A stretch of 64,000 bases of DNA from Rhizobium leguminosarum (GTDB taxonomy: Bacteria; Pseudomonadota; Alphaproteobacteria; Rhizobiales; Rhizobiaceae), in contig NZ_LWBS01000176.1 of the NCBI RefSeq assembly GCF_001652265.1, forward strand, positions 1-64,000, written 5' to 3'. Both the position numbers and the translations under genes were made by a program. Of this stretch, positions 1-7,780 are shown in pieces; within the stretch, counting starts at the first letter, position 1, and each line of letters starts with the position of its first letter. Under the pieces are notes generated by a model. That model was not told the DNA's origin. It saw nothing but the letters and a program-made list of their open reading frames with translations, and searched no databases.

Positions 1-326
1 CGCTTCGGCGTCAGCCGCTCCGACAGCAGCGCAAGCACCGGGTCGTGGCGCAGCGTGTCGTGATCATCGACATCCTCGTAGCCCAGCGCGATCGCCGCAA
101 TGCGCTGCCCGACCAGCGTGCGGGTGCTGTGGACCGTGCACTTGCGATCGCGGCCATCAACGAAGCAGGCGGCCACCCGGTCGAACAGCCCGATGGCCGC
201 ATCGACGTGACGAAGCAGCAGCGCACCGGCATCCGAGGTGATCGCGCCGCCGTCGAAACCAGCGACGACTTTGTGGCCGTCGAAGCCTTTAAATTCCAAC
301 TGCGCGGAGATACAGTCTGTTTGCAT
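1..326 (-). CDS. IS1380-family transposase, N-terminal part (runs off window)
   Basis: Reading on the minus strand from ATG at 326 gives an open frame of 108 codons to the window edge. It contains GGAITSDAGALLLRHVD, then LVGQRIAAIALGYEDVDDHD and LRHDPVLALL, which are characteristic N-terminal motifs of IS1380-family DDE transposases. A strong ribosome-binding site, AAGGAGG, lies just upstream (331-338). The protein would catalyse cut-and-paste movement of the element; the catalytic DDE core is not in the window, so activity cannot be judged. The opposite-strand and other-frame readings over this stretch are shadows of this gene. Confidence 0.85.
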   Translation of the reverse strand, partial: MQTDCISAQLEFKGFDGHKVVAGFDGGAITSDAGALLLRHVDAAIGLFDRVAACFVDGRDRKCTVHSTRTLVGQRIAAIALGYEDVDDHDTLRHDPVLALLSERLTPK

Positions 327-420
327 CGGGGCCTCCTTAGCGAATCTGGTAAGCCTTTGTAGCAAAAGCAGTTTCTCAGATTCGCAGCCCCGATGCACCC
401 CTTACTTTGAGAGATTCGGG
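1..420 (-). mobile_element. IS1380-family insertion sequence, 5' end only
   Basis: The element contains the first part of an IS1380-type transposase gene on the minus strand and continues past the left edge of the window. Its outer end is placed near 420, where the minus strand begins CCCGAATCTC; this is the point at which a secreted-protein reading frame from the right is broken. The same GAATCT core recurs inside the end: GCGAATCT at 340-347 is an inverted match to AGATTCGC at 378-385, and both resemble the terminal GAGATTCGGG at 411-420. These may be transposase-binding sites. The other inverted repeat and the target duplication lie outside the window, so the exact boundary is inferred. 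Confidence 0.75.
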
Positions 421-503
421 CTAGCGCCGCAGTTATTATCATCTGCAAGTGCGAACGTTGACGTCGTCAGGACCAAAGTGGCGGACAGTAACAAAGCTCT
501 CAT
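402..503 (-). pseudogene. Secreted-protein gene truncated by the IS1380 element
   Basis: From ATG at 503 on the minus strand a good Sec signal peptide is read: MRALLLSATLVLTTSTFALA, followed by ADDNNCGA-like residues. After about 28 codons the frame enters the insertion-sequence end and stops at 402. A GAGGT ribosome-binding site precedes the start. The signal peptide has a basic N-region, a long hydrophobic core and a likely cleavage after ALA. The missing mature part should lie beyond the left edge, on the far side of the element. The identity of the original exported protein cannot be told from the remaining residues. Confidence 0.6.
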
Positions 504-877
504 GATGGACCTCTTTCCGATGAAATGGATATCCAAACACCGCATGCCCCGTTGCTGGTATTACCCCCATTTCTGCTGCCTTCCATCAAGTCGACGTCAT
601 CTCACCCTTCATTTTCCATGAGTTGGTGACGGTTTCATTACCTTGGTACGTCTTGTTGAGCGAGCACGATACATTCCAGGTTTTGCAGTCCACTTTCAGT
701 AAGCAGTATCTCGGCCACACCTTGGCATAAGTGGAAGCAGCTCGCCGATCCGGCTCGCAATCGATTCTCATTCAGGAATTATGCAGGAGCCGCGGCCTGT
801 AATCGAAAAGATGTCGACTTGATACAGGAGGCCTCGCGGAGTTTCACGAGGGGTGTCAAACCGTATTGAATAGAGAA
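504..877. other. Gap between the truncated gene and the sia-like operon
   Basis: About 370 bases lie between the cut secreted-protein gene and the end of the signalling operon. They hold one doubtful small minus-strand reading frame (586-771). A weak hairpin (CCTCG 832-836 with CGAGG 847-851) sits downstream of the operon's last gene, but it lacks a T tract, so it is not called a terminator. Confidence 0.4.
586..771 (-). CDS. Small hypothetical protein, doubtful
   Basis: A 61-residue reading frame with four cysteines (for example VDCKTWNVSCSLN) lies upstream of the truncated secreted-protein gene on the same strand. No family is recognised, no clear signal peptide is present and the ribosome-binding site is weak. 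It could be a remnant of a secreted protein whose start has been lost, or a chance frame. Listed because nothing else explains the stretch; confidence is low. Confidence 0.2.
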   Translation of the reverse strand: MRIDCEPDRRAASTYAKVWPRYCLLKVDCKTWNVSCSLNKTYQGNETVTNSWKMKGEMTST

Positions 878-1216
878 TCACGCCAAGCGCAAATCGAGAA
901 GCGGGTGCAGCTTCTTGAGATTCGGGAGGGACTTTGCTTGCCAGGGATATTGGTTGGTGCCTTTGACGACGAGCAGGAGGTCGCCCATTTTTCGGGCTTC
1001 AATCGTCAGCTTAGCCAGCAGATTTATGCCTGAGGAGTTGAGGAATTCGAGGCCTGTGAGGTTGAACGTCACCTGTTTGTGCCCCTCATGGAGCAGGCCG
1101 AATACCAATGAGTAAATCGGCGCATAGGCATCCGGTCCCGCCAGCCGGAATACGCCATCGAAATACACCTCGTTTTTCTCAGCCCATACGCGGAAGTTTT
1201 CGTCGCTGATTTCCAT
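878..1216 (-). CDS. STAS-domain protein, slr1659 type (partner-switch antagonist)
   Basis: This 112-residue protein is one STAS-like domain of the slr1659 superfamily. The central beta-strand and loop LTGLEFLNSSGINLLAKL carry Ser61-Ser62 at the position where anti-sigma-factor antagonists of the SpoIIAA type are phosphorylated. By family logic it is the phosphorylatable switch protein: phosphorylated by a GHKL kinase and dephosphorylated by a PP2C phosphatase, binding its downstream target in one state only. It is the last gene of the six-gene operon, seven bases after the kinase-like gene at 1224-1784, so the two are probably made together and act as a pair. The direct target is unknown. No DNA-binding or membrane segment is present. 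Confidence 0.8.
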   Translation of the reverse strand: MEISDENFRVWAEKNEVYFDGVFRLAGPDAYAPIYSLVFGLLHEGHKQVTFNLTGLEFLNSSGINLLAKLTIEARKMGDLLLVVKGTNQYPWQAKSLPNLKKLHPLLDLRLA

Positions 1217-1223
1217 TCTTCGC

Positions 1224-1784
1224 TCACAGATTGGAGGAGGGCGGCATCGCCACAGCTGCAGTCGTCGTCAGTATGACACGATGGTCATTATTCTCTTCGA
1301 ATGCCCATGCCATTTTTGCGTCATAGTCGCTCAGAAGAGTAAGCAATCCCAAGCCCGAACCGCTCGCTGCCGATATGGCATTGGTTTCGATTTGCTCGAG
1401 AAGGAGTTCCCCGGGGTCCTTCGATTGGAGGCGATGCAGCAGTTGCTGAAAGCGAGATGACGTCACACCATCGATCGCGTTCTTCACCCTTATCAAAAAG
1501 GCTCCCTCGAATATGCCGGCCTCAATGAAGATCTCCCCAGGCTGTCGAAACTTAACGGCATTTTCGATCAGCTCATTGCTGAGATATCCGATGTCATGAT
1601 GCGCCTGCACGTAGTCTTTCCTTGACCGTGAATACGGCAGAGCCATGACTTCTGCTATAAAGTCCGCGGTCATTCCTGAGTGCTTCCATCCAAGCTGAAG
1701 TGGTCCATCGCTTAACGTGAGGCGAGTGCCCGAACCCAGACTTATGCCCGCCAGAGATTCGATGCCGTATACCGTTGGCGTCAT
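1224..1784 (-). CDS. Small GHKL ATPase/kinase, slr1658/SiaB-like
   Basis: The 186-residue protein is a single histidine-kinase-like ATPase domain of the slr1658 (DUF6272, SiaB-like) type. The N-box reads NELIENAVKF, with Glu71 and Mg-binding Asn75, and the ATP-lid glycines appear as SGSGLGLL (141-148). Both key elements are intact, so ATP binding and serine/threonine kinase activity are expected. It lies three bases downstream of the phosphatase gene and seven bases upstream of the STAS gene. The likely role is to phosphorylate the STAS protein at 878-1216, opposed by the SpoIIE phosphatase at 1788-4148. Compare the degenerate paralogue at 5314-5904 in the same operon. Confidence 0.8.
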   Translation of the reverse strand: MTPTVYGIESLAGISLGSGTRLTLSDGPLQLGWKHSGMTADFIAEVMALPYSRSRKDYVQAHHDIGYLSNELIENAVKFRQPGEIFIEAGIFEGAFLIRVKNAIDGVTSSRFQQLLHRLQSKDPGELLLEQIETNAISAASGSGLGLLTLLSDYDAKMAWAFEENNDHRVILTTTAAVAMPPSSNL

Positions 1785-1787
1785 GTC

Positions 1788-4148
1788 TCACCTATGTCGC
1801 ACTGCGAGAAGCGTGATGTCGTCGTAAATCTTCTGCGATCCGATGAAGAGCATCAATGTCGATACAATTCCGGAAACGACTTTCTCAGCGCTCTGATCCT
1901 TCAAGCGAAGTGCTTCGCGACACAGACGTTCGATGCCAAAGAGTTCTCCCGCGTCGTTTTCGGCTTCTGTTACGCCGTCCGTATGCAAAAGTATGAGGTC
2001 CCCTTTATCGAAGGCTATTTCACGGGTTTTAATGAAGGCAGAAATGTCGGCTTCCAACCCGATCGGTATACCCAGATCCATGGTATCTATGCGCTCGACC
2101 TCGCCGTTCGCCCGCACGACGACAACTTCCTCGTGTTGTCCCGACAGGATCATCTCTTTTCCGTCGTAGTCAAGGAACGCCAGGGTGAGATGCTTGTCGA
2201 TTTTAGTCCTCACGATATTTTTAAACAGGGCGCTGTTCAGGTCCGTGAGAAATTTGACTGCATCGGTGTTTCCGGCTTCCTGCAAGGCACGGGCGACGGA
2301 CTGAACCATCAACATCAACACGCCGCTTTCGAGCCCGTGTCCGGTGACGTCGCCGATGCCAATCTTCAATCGGCTTCCGTTCTTCAATACGTCGTAATAA
2401 TCGCCACCGACTTCTTCCGCCGGTCTCATATAGGCTGCGATCTCGAGGGCCTGAAATTCCTCAAGCTCCTGATGCAGCGGAAGAACCATGAGCTGGATTC
2501 TCTCGGCGACGGCGAGCTCTGTTCCGAGACGTCGATTTTCTCGCTGGAGCTGTGCGTTCAGTGTCGAAATCTCTTCCTTTGCATCTTCGATTTGAGCGGT
2601 TCGCTCTTCGACGAGCTGCTCGAGATTTTCGGTGTGATAGCTGATCTGTTCGGCCATCCGATTGAATGCTTCACCAGCCTCACCGACCTCGTCCTTGCTT
2701 GATATCGCCACCCTGACCGAATAATCCTTCGCCTGGATCCGTTTGGCGGCATCTGCAAGTGCACTGATTCCGCCCGTTATTCGTTTCGAAGCCGCAAATA
2801 CCGCGATGGTCACCACAAGCAGCGACAGCAAGATCGCCAGGATTTGGTAGAGCACGATCCGGTTCGTCGCCTCTGAAATTTTGGCCTGGGCTGCGTAGAG
2901 CGAGGCATCGATTTCTCGTTCGGGTACAACCACTCCAAGAGACATCGCCTCTTGCCGAACCGGGCCACTGAACCAGAGATTGGTCGAAGGGAGTTTCTTG
3001 ACGATAACGATATAGGGGACCTCGTTGCCGTCCTGCTGCAACAACAAATGTTGGATGCCCAGTTCGCGGTCGAGGGCCAGTTTTGCTATTGCAGGCTGCG
3101 AGCTTCCCTTCAGGGAGCGCTCCAGTCCGGTCACTCCGGTTCCGCTCGCATCGCTCGCAGAACGCAGACCGAGAGTTTTTTCGCCTGTGCTGTTGATCGC
3201 CACAACGTTTCCGTCGGACATTGCGAGAAATCCAAAGCCGGACTGGGCCACTTTCACATTTTCAACAGTCTGCGCGAGCTGGTCGAGTGTAATGTCCGCA
3301 CCAGCCGTTCCGGCGACATCCTTCCTGTCGGCTGTCCACAGTGGGTGAAAGAAGCTGACGATCAGCTTCCCGGTAATGGCATCCGTATAGGGCGCTGTCT
3401 GTGTTATATCGTCCGCGACCGGCCGCGTTTTCATATCCTTGGCCCAGCCCTGCCAGGACTCATAAAGTCCAGGAAAAAAGAAGTCCCAGAAATTGGCCTC
3501 GTTGTGGCCCGGATAAAGGCGATCGAAGGTCTGAGCCTGATCGGTGTAGGGCGCTGTTCTGAAGATTGGTCGCTCTTTCGATCCGATGTAATACATCTGC
3601 AGCTTTGAAGCGCCATGCTGCAGCAAGCTCGGCGCAACAAGGTCCAGAACCGCGCTCGTCTGGATATCGGTTTGGACGTCGGGTCTTGGCTCATGGTCTT
3701 GTCCGAGCAGGTAACTCCAGACGCTCACAACCGAGACGGAGCCTGGAGCGTTCTGAGACCACTTCCCCTTCTGGTCGTAGGAAAGGCTGACGCTGCCAGG
3801 AGAGGTGCGAGCGATCGCCGCGCCAACGTCGGAATTGCGCTCGGGATCGTCGATCTGCGCCTGGAGCACACCTGCCAAGGTGCCGACGTCGCTATGAACC
3901 TGCCGCAGGAGCAAACTCACCTGTGCCGCGGTCGAGTCAGCATATGTGCGTATATAATCCTGGCTTGCCGCTTGAAGACCTTGCCCGACTTCGAGGGTTG
4001 CGTCGCGCGACAGCCTCTGAACGTTCCAAAGCGCCAGCCCACCGCTTACCAGCAAGTCAAAGAGGACAGCGCCACCGACGACCAAGATGAACTTTGCCCG
4101 AAATGAGCCTAATCTTGCCGGTCTCTTCGATGATCTCCCGTCCATCAC
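1788..4148 (-). CDS. Membrane sensor with HAMP and SpoIIE/PP2C phosphatase (SiaA-like)
   Basis: At 786 residues the order is: short cytoplasmic N-terminus, TM1 (about 19-41), a large periplasmic region (about 45-415) with features of a double Cache sensor, TM2 (about 432-455), HAMP, a coiled coil with VEERTAQIEDAKEEI, and a C-terminal SpoIIE/PP2C domain (about 560-785). Metal-binding motifs are intact: EEVGGDYYDV, GIGDVTGHG, LLHTDGVTEAEN and YDDITLL. This is the architecture of Pseudomonas aeruginosa SiaA, which senses a periplasmic cue and dephosphorylates a switch protein. The start overlaps the preceding gene by four bases (ATGA), indicating translational coupling. The ligand is not predictable from the sequence. 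Confidence 0.88.
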   Translation of the reverse strand: MMDGRSSKRPARLGSFRAKFILVVGGAVLFDLLVSGGLALWNVQRLSRDATLEVGQGLQAASQDYIRTYADSTAAQVSLLLRQVHSDVGTLAGVLQAQIDDPERNSDVGAAIARTSPGSVSLSYDQKGKWSQNAPGSVSVVSVWSYLLGQDHEPRPDVQTDIQTSAVLDLVAPSLLQHGASKLQMYYIGSKERPIFRTAPYTDQAQTFDRLYPGHNEANFWDFFFPGLYESWQGWAKDMKTRPVADDITQTAPYTDAITGKLIVSFFHPLWTADRKDVAGTAGADITLDQLAQTVENVKVAQSGFGFLAMSDGNVVAINSTGEKTLGLRSASDASGTGVTGLERSLKGSSQPAIAKLALDRELGIQHLLLQQDGNEVPYIVIVKKLPSTNLWFSGPVRQEAMSLGVVVPEREIDASLYAAQAKISEATNRIVLYQILAILLSLLVVTIAVFAASKRITGGISALADAAKRIQAKDYSVRVAISSKDEVGEAGEAFNRMAEQISYHTENLEQLVEERTAQIEDAKEEISTLNAQLQRENRRLGTELAVAERIQLMVLPLHQELEEFQALEIAAYMRPAEEVGGDYYDVLKNGSRLKIGIGDVTGHGLESGVLMLMVQSVARALQEAGNTDAVKFLTDLNSALFKNIVRTKIDKHLTLAFLDYDGKEMILSGQHEEVVVVRANGEVERIDTMDLGIPIGLEADISAFIKTREIAFDKGDLILLHTDGVTEAENDAGELFGIERLCREALRLKDQSAEKVVSGIVSTLMLFIGSQKIYDDITLLAVRHR

Positions 4149-5317
4149 AGCGGCTTTCGGCCTGAAGCTGCCCAGATCGGCCAGCCTGCATAACCCTTGG
4201 GGTGAAGAGCAGCAAAGACATGATCTTTGAATCCCTGCCGGAACCTTCGAATGAAATCTGATGAGTCACCCCGCCGGACGGCCATCTCGCCCGCATAGAC
4301 ATTCTCCCAAGCTTCGATGATGTCTGCGAAGTCTTGGGGATCCCCGTCGAGGTTCGTTACCATAAAGCAATCGACCTTGATGCTATCGAACCCGGCGTCG
4401 GCAAGGAGATGGCGGCTTTTCGGCCCCATCTCGACATCCATGTCGAAGTGCTTGAACAGTTTGGCGACTTCCTCGTAAGTCCATTTTATGGATTCAGCAT
4501 GTGGCTCGCCCAGACAATGCGAATTTTTTTCGTTCGTGATGTAGACACGGCCGCCAGGTTTACAGATGCGGTAAAGCTCCCGCAGCAGCATCTCGGGACG
4601 GTCGAAAATCTGCAGCGAATGTCGGCAGGTCACAAAGTCGAATTGATTGTCTCGCAGCAGCATTTGGGAGGCGTCGCCATAGGTGTATTCGATTCCCTGC
4701 AGATCGAAGTCGGCAGCGACCCTGCGTGCATATTCGAGGCTGCGCACGGAATGATCCAACGCAACAAGGCGTGCCGGTTTAAATTCTCGTTGAACCAAGG
4801 CCGCGAAGTCACCAATTCCGCAACAGATATCCGCGATGACAAGACCGCTGCGCAAACCGTGGCGAGGCAACAGTTCGCGTTCGTGCCTCCATGTCATTTT
4901 CGTCTGGGTGCGGAGAATGGGAATGAAAGTCTCATCCTCGACAAAGCTCTGGCCGGGATAAAATGCCGAATCGTAGACTTCAACCGACAAGTTTGGTTGT
5001 GCTGCCGCCAGCGTTTGGAATAACGAGGTCGACCATGCCACCACGCTCGACGTGATAATGACAATCTTCCGATCCGCCCTGGTCCGGCAGCATGCCGTGA
5101 GGATATCGGACAGGGTGGCGAAGGCCGTCATGTTGATGTGCGTCAGACGTTTGACATTGAGGTAAACGACCCCGCTGTATTTTTCCAAACTTTGCTGCAC
5201 TAGCTTGAGGGCATCGGCAATGTCAGCGGCGCTTTCGGGTCGCATCTTGCCAGACAGCAACAGCTCCTGATTTGTCGGATCAAAATGAACAGTGAAGGGC
5301 AGGGGGAGCAGGCTCAT
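4145..5317 (-). CDS. STAS domain fused to a class I SAM methyltransferase
   Basis: The 390-residue protein has an N-terminal STAS-like domain (about 8-115) and a Rossmann methyltransferase (about 145-300). The STAS loop reads RLTHINMTAFATL, with Thr64 where switch proteins carry the phosphorylated Ser/Thr. The methyltransferase motif I is VIADICCGIGDFA (DICCGIG at 163-169), followed by VALDHSVRSLEYAR, YGDASQML and LYRICKPGGRVYITNE. A further about 90 residues with no recognised domain follow. Fusion to STAS inside a partner-switching operon suggests methyl transfer that is controlled by phosphorylation, or a STAS antagonist localised by the enzyme. The substrate is unknown. The gene overlaps both neighbours by four bases. 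Confidence 0.8.
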   Translation of the reverse strand: MSLLPLPFTVHFDPTNQELLLSGKMRPESAADIADALKLVQQSLEKYSGVVYLNVKRLTHINMTAFATLSDILTACCRTRADRKIVIITSSVVAWSTSLFQTLAAAQPNLSVEVYDSAFYPGQSFVEDETFIPILRTQTKMTWRHERELLPRHGLRSGLVIADICCGIGDFAALVQREFKPARLVALDHSVRSLEYARRVAADFDLQGIEYTYGDASQMLLRDNQFDFVTCRHSLQIFDRPEMLLRELYRICKPGGRVYITNEKNSHCLGEPHAESIKWTYEEVAKLFKHFDMDVEMGPKSRHLLADAGFDSIKVDCFMVTNLDGDPQDFADIIEAWENVYAGEMAVRRGDSSDFIRRFRQGFKDHVFAALHPKGYAGWPIWAASGRKPL

Positions 5318-5904
5318 CGGAAGTCCTCTGTCGAGGGGAAATCCGCAATGATTTGTACCCCTTGTCCGCCGTCTTTCTCAATCCGGATCGTGGCGCGGAA
5401 TATTGCCGCCAAATCGCTGAGCAAAATCGTCCCGTCGGACTTCATCACCAAGTATCCAGAACCGGCGCCGGGGACCGGTTGGCCTTCACTTGATCTTGCA
5501 TTGGTGTGCTTTCGGCCAAATGCTTCCTCGCCGGGAAAGACAATTCTCAGCCGATTGACTGTCGCGCTCCGATAGAGACTGAAACTTATCCTTCCTGGCT
5601 CGCTCGTTGAACGGAAAGCAAGTTCGATGAGCTCATTCGTCGCGACGGAGAGAAAATTGGAATATCGAGCGGGATCGCTGTGACCTTGGCCGAGAATGTC
5701 TGAGAGGTATTCTGTAATCCTGTCGCAAAACTGCCATCGGGATTTGAACGTCGCCACGTTCAGTTCCAGCGATACCATCGGCGCAAATGCATGGTCATCG
5801 AAGCTAGCTGCTTCCTGGTTCAATATACCCTCCCTTCTTTTGCCTGGGGCGTCAGGTTGATGCATGCGATCGCTATAAAGGCACGGCGAAAATCGGTTGT
5901 TCAC
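5314..5904 (-). CDS. Degenerate GHKL ATPase-like protein (possible pseudokinase)
   Basis: This 196-residue protein resembles the small kinase at 1224-1784. The segment SVATNELIELAFRST aligns with the N-box NELIENAVKF, but the Mg-binding Asn is Leu95, and the lid glycines are reduced to GAGSGYLVM. It therefore probably cannot hydrolyse ATP in the usual way. The start at 5904 overlaps the stop of the upstream GGDEF-EAL gene (ATGA), and its own stop overlaps the STAS-methyltransferase start, so the three proteins are coupled. A plausible role is as a binding partner for the STAS domain of the methyltransferase. The assignment rests on motif alignment by eye. Confidence 0.55.
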   Translation of the reverse strand: MNNRFSPCLYSDRMHQPDAPGKRREGILNQEAASFDDHAFAPMVSLELNVATFKSRWQFCDRITEYLSDILGQGHSDPARYSNFLSVATNELIELAFRSTSEPGRISFSLYRSATVNRLRIVFPGEEAFGRKHTNARSSEGQPVPGAGSGYLVMKSDGTILLSDLAAIFRATIRIEKDGGQGVQIIADFPSTEDFR

Positions 5905-7556
5905 TGGGGCAGCGTTGGGCTTACGGAAGTTTCCGCCCGGGTGATGAACTCGCCAATCGCCTGGACCGGAAGCGGCCTGCTAATCAAATAGCCTTGAAGT
6001 CTGTCGCAGCCCACACTGCGCAACCATTCCGCCTGACCCGGCGTCTCTACCCCTTCGGCTGTCACCTGCATGTCGAGGTCATGTGCGAGGTTAACGATGC
6101 AGCGGACGATTGCCTGGCCTTTCAGATCGCTTTCGAGGTCGGTGATAAAATATTTGTCGATTTTGATCGTGTCGAACGGGAATGTCTTCAGATAGCTCAG
6201 GGAAGAATATTCGGTGCCGAAATCATCAAGCGAGATTCGTATCCCTAGCACGTTGAGAGTATTCAGGGTGTCGATATTGTTGACGGTCCGCTCAAGGAGC
6301 ACGCTTTCGGTTATCTCAAGCTCCAGACGTTCTGGCGGCAACCCGATCAAGTCTAGCGTATGGGATACCCGATCAGTGAGGCCGCTTGTCAAGAATTCAG
6401 CCGCGGACAAATTGACCGCGACGATGTAGTTCTGCGGCCACTTCATTGCCTCGCGACATGCCTGCTCCAAAACCCATGCGCCTATTTCCGGCATCATTCC
6501 GTCGGCCTCGGCCATCGGAATAAATGCCGCTGGTGGGATTTTTCCAAGTAGAGGGTGGTTCCATCTGAGCAATGCTTCGAAGCCGACAATGCTGCCGCCC
6601 TCGGCGATGGGCTGGTACTCTACAGAGAATTGTTGTTGGACCAGAGCCATGCGAAGGCTGCGGCGCAGCAGTTCGCGTTGTTCCAGCAACTCGAGCATTG
6701 AGGGATCAAAGGGTCTCGCGCGACCGCGCCCGTCCTTCTTCGCGGCGTAGAGTGCGACGTCGGACGCTTTCATCAGTTGCTCCGGACTTGTACCGTCCGG
6801 TGGAGCAGCTGATATGCCGATGCTGGCACCGACAAATAGCGCGATGCCATCTATCGTGAAGGGCTTTTTGAATGCATCAACCAAAGCTTCTGCTAGCTGG
6901 TGTCCTTTGGCGGGATGTCCCGGGCCTCTTGATATGACGGTGAATTCGTCACCCGCCAGTCGATAGGCTCTGTCGTCGCTGGTAAGGCACTCTTGAATGC
7001 GGCCTGCAGCGAGCTGAAGAAGCTTGTCGCCGGCCGGATGCCCGAGCGTGTCGTTAACGGGTTTGAAATCGTCAAGATCGAGTTGCATCAGGGACAGAGT
7101 CTCGTTCGAGCCTGCGGTCTCCCGTAACAACACAGCGAGGTCCTCGCTGAACTGGCGTCGGTTCGGCAATCCAGTGAGCGGATCGTGGGTGGCCAGATGC
7201 AAAAGGGTTGCGCGCTCATCGTCGGCAGATTCCTCGGACCGAACCACTGCAAACAGATCTCCGATCCGATAGATCGTCAGTCCGTGCGACGCTGGCGTGC
7301 CAAGATCCCCCGATATTTGCAAGGGTTGGGGACTGTCACCCAAAGAACGGAGGGCGAGTGTAATCGCCGATTTGTCCAATTCTGGAAAATGCTCCCAAAA
7401 CGACGCTGCTGGTTTGACAGAAGCAGGCAGCTCATTGCCCAGCAAATTCTCGACGGGATTGAAATCGCGGTCAAAGAACAAAAGCCGATCGATCGAGCTA
7501 GAAGCTTTTGCCTCTGTTTGTCTGAGCGTCGAGGCGGCCGCATGAATTTTCTGCAT
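5901..7556 (-). CDS. GGDEF-EAL c-di-GMP turnover protein
   Basis: The first gene of the operon encodes about 551 residues: an N-terminal region without a clear domain (1-115), a GGDEF domain (about 118-285) and an EAL domain (about 295-545). The signature is RLAGDEF (AGDEF at 201-205), a variant compatible with diguanylate cyclase activity; the product-inhibition RxxD site is lost (TSDD at 192-195). The EAL half has GFEALLRWNHP, EITESVL, DDFGTEYSSLSYL, IKID and TAEGVET, so phosphodiesterase ligands look present, although the loop Gly is Glu. The ATG at 7556 is chosen because GGGAGG lies nine bases upstream; ATG at 7580 has no such site. No transmembrane segment is seen, so it is probably the cytoplasmic output of the switch. 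Confidence 0.88.
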   Translation of the reverse strand: MQKIHAAASTLRQTEAKASSSIDRLLFFDRDFNPVENLLGNELPASVKPAASFWEHFPELDKSAITLALRSLGDSPQPLQISGDLGTPASHGLTIYRIGDLFAVVRSEESADDERATLLHLATHDPLTGLPNRRQFSEDLAVLLRETAGSNETLSLMQLDLDDFKPVNDTLGHPAGDKLLQLAAGRIQECLTSDDRAYRLAGDEFTVISRGPGHPAKGHQLAEALVDAFKKPFTIDGIALFVGASIGISAAPPDGTSPEQLMKASDVALYAAKKDGRGRARPFDPSMLELLEQRELLRRSLRMALVQQQFSVEYQPIAEGGSIVGFEALLRWNHPLLGKIPPAAFIPMAEADGMMPEIGAWVLEQACREAMKWPQNYIVAVNLSAAEFLTSGLTDRVSHTLDLIGLPPERLELEITESVLLERTVNNIDTLNTLNVLGIRISLDDFGTEYSSLSYLKTFPFDTIKIDKYFITDLESDLKGQAIVRCIVNLAHDLDMQVTAEGVETPGQAEWLRSVGCDRLQGYLISRPLPVQAIGEFITRAETSVSPTLPQ

Positions 7557-7593
7557 GTCCGAGGCCCTCCCTAGTCGCATGTCATAACCAGAT

Positions 7594-7626
7594 ATTGTAG
7601 CAAATCAGCTCCCGCACAACTTGTGC
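7594..7626 (-). promoter_or_regulatory. Candidate promoter and operator of the sia-like operon
   Basis: On the minus strand TACAAT (7594-7599) makes a good -10 box about 40 bases before the operon's start codon. A perfect palindrome, GCACAACTTGTGC (7614-7626, 6-1-6), lies where a -35 box would be, and TTGTGC in it is only a poor -35 match. A repressor or activator site overlapping the promoter would fit. No regulator is encoded next to it, and no transcription data are available. Confidence 0.35.
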
Positions 7627-7780
7627 ACGCCAAGATTTACATTAGGCATTTCTGATTAACAATCCCCAACTTCTGCCCAACTCGCGCTCGGATGGGCTTA
7701 TGCAACGTCTTTATTGCCGCGACCCATTTGCATCCATCGTCTCGGCGGCGACCCTTTCGACAAACTGCGGGTAGGGGATC

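Noticed and set aside
832..851. Terminator after the sia-like operon
   Set aside because: Only a five-base stem and no T tract on either strand.
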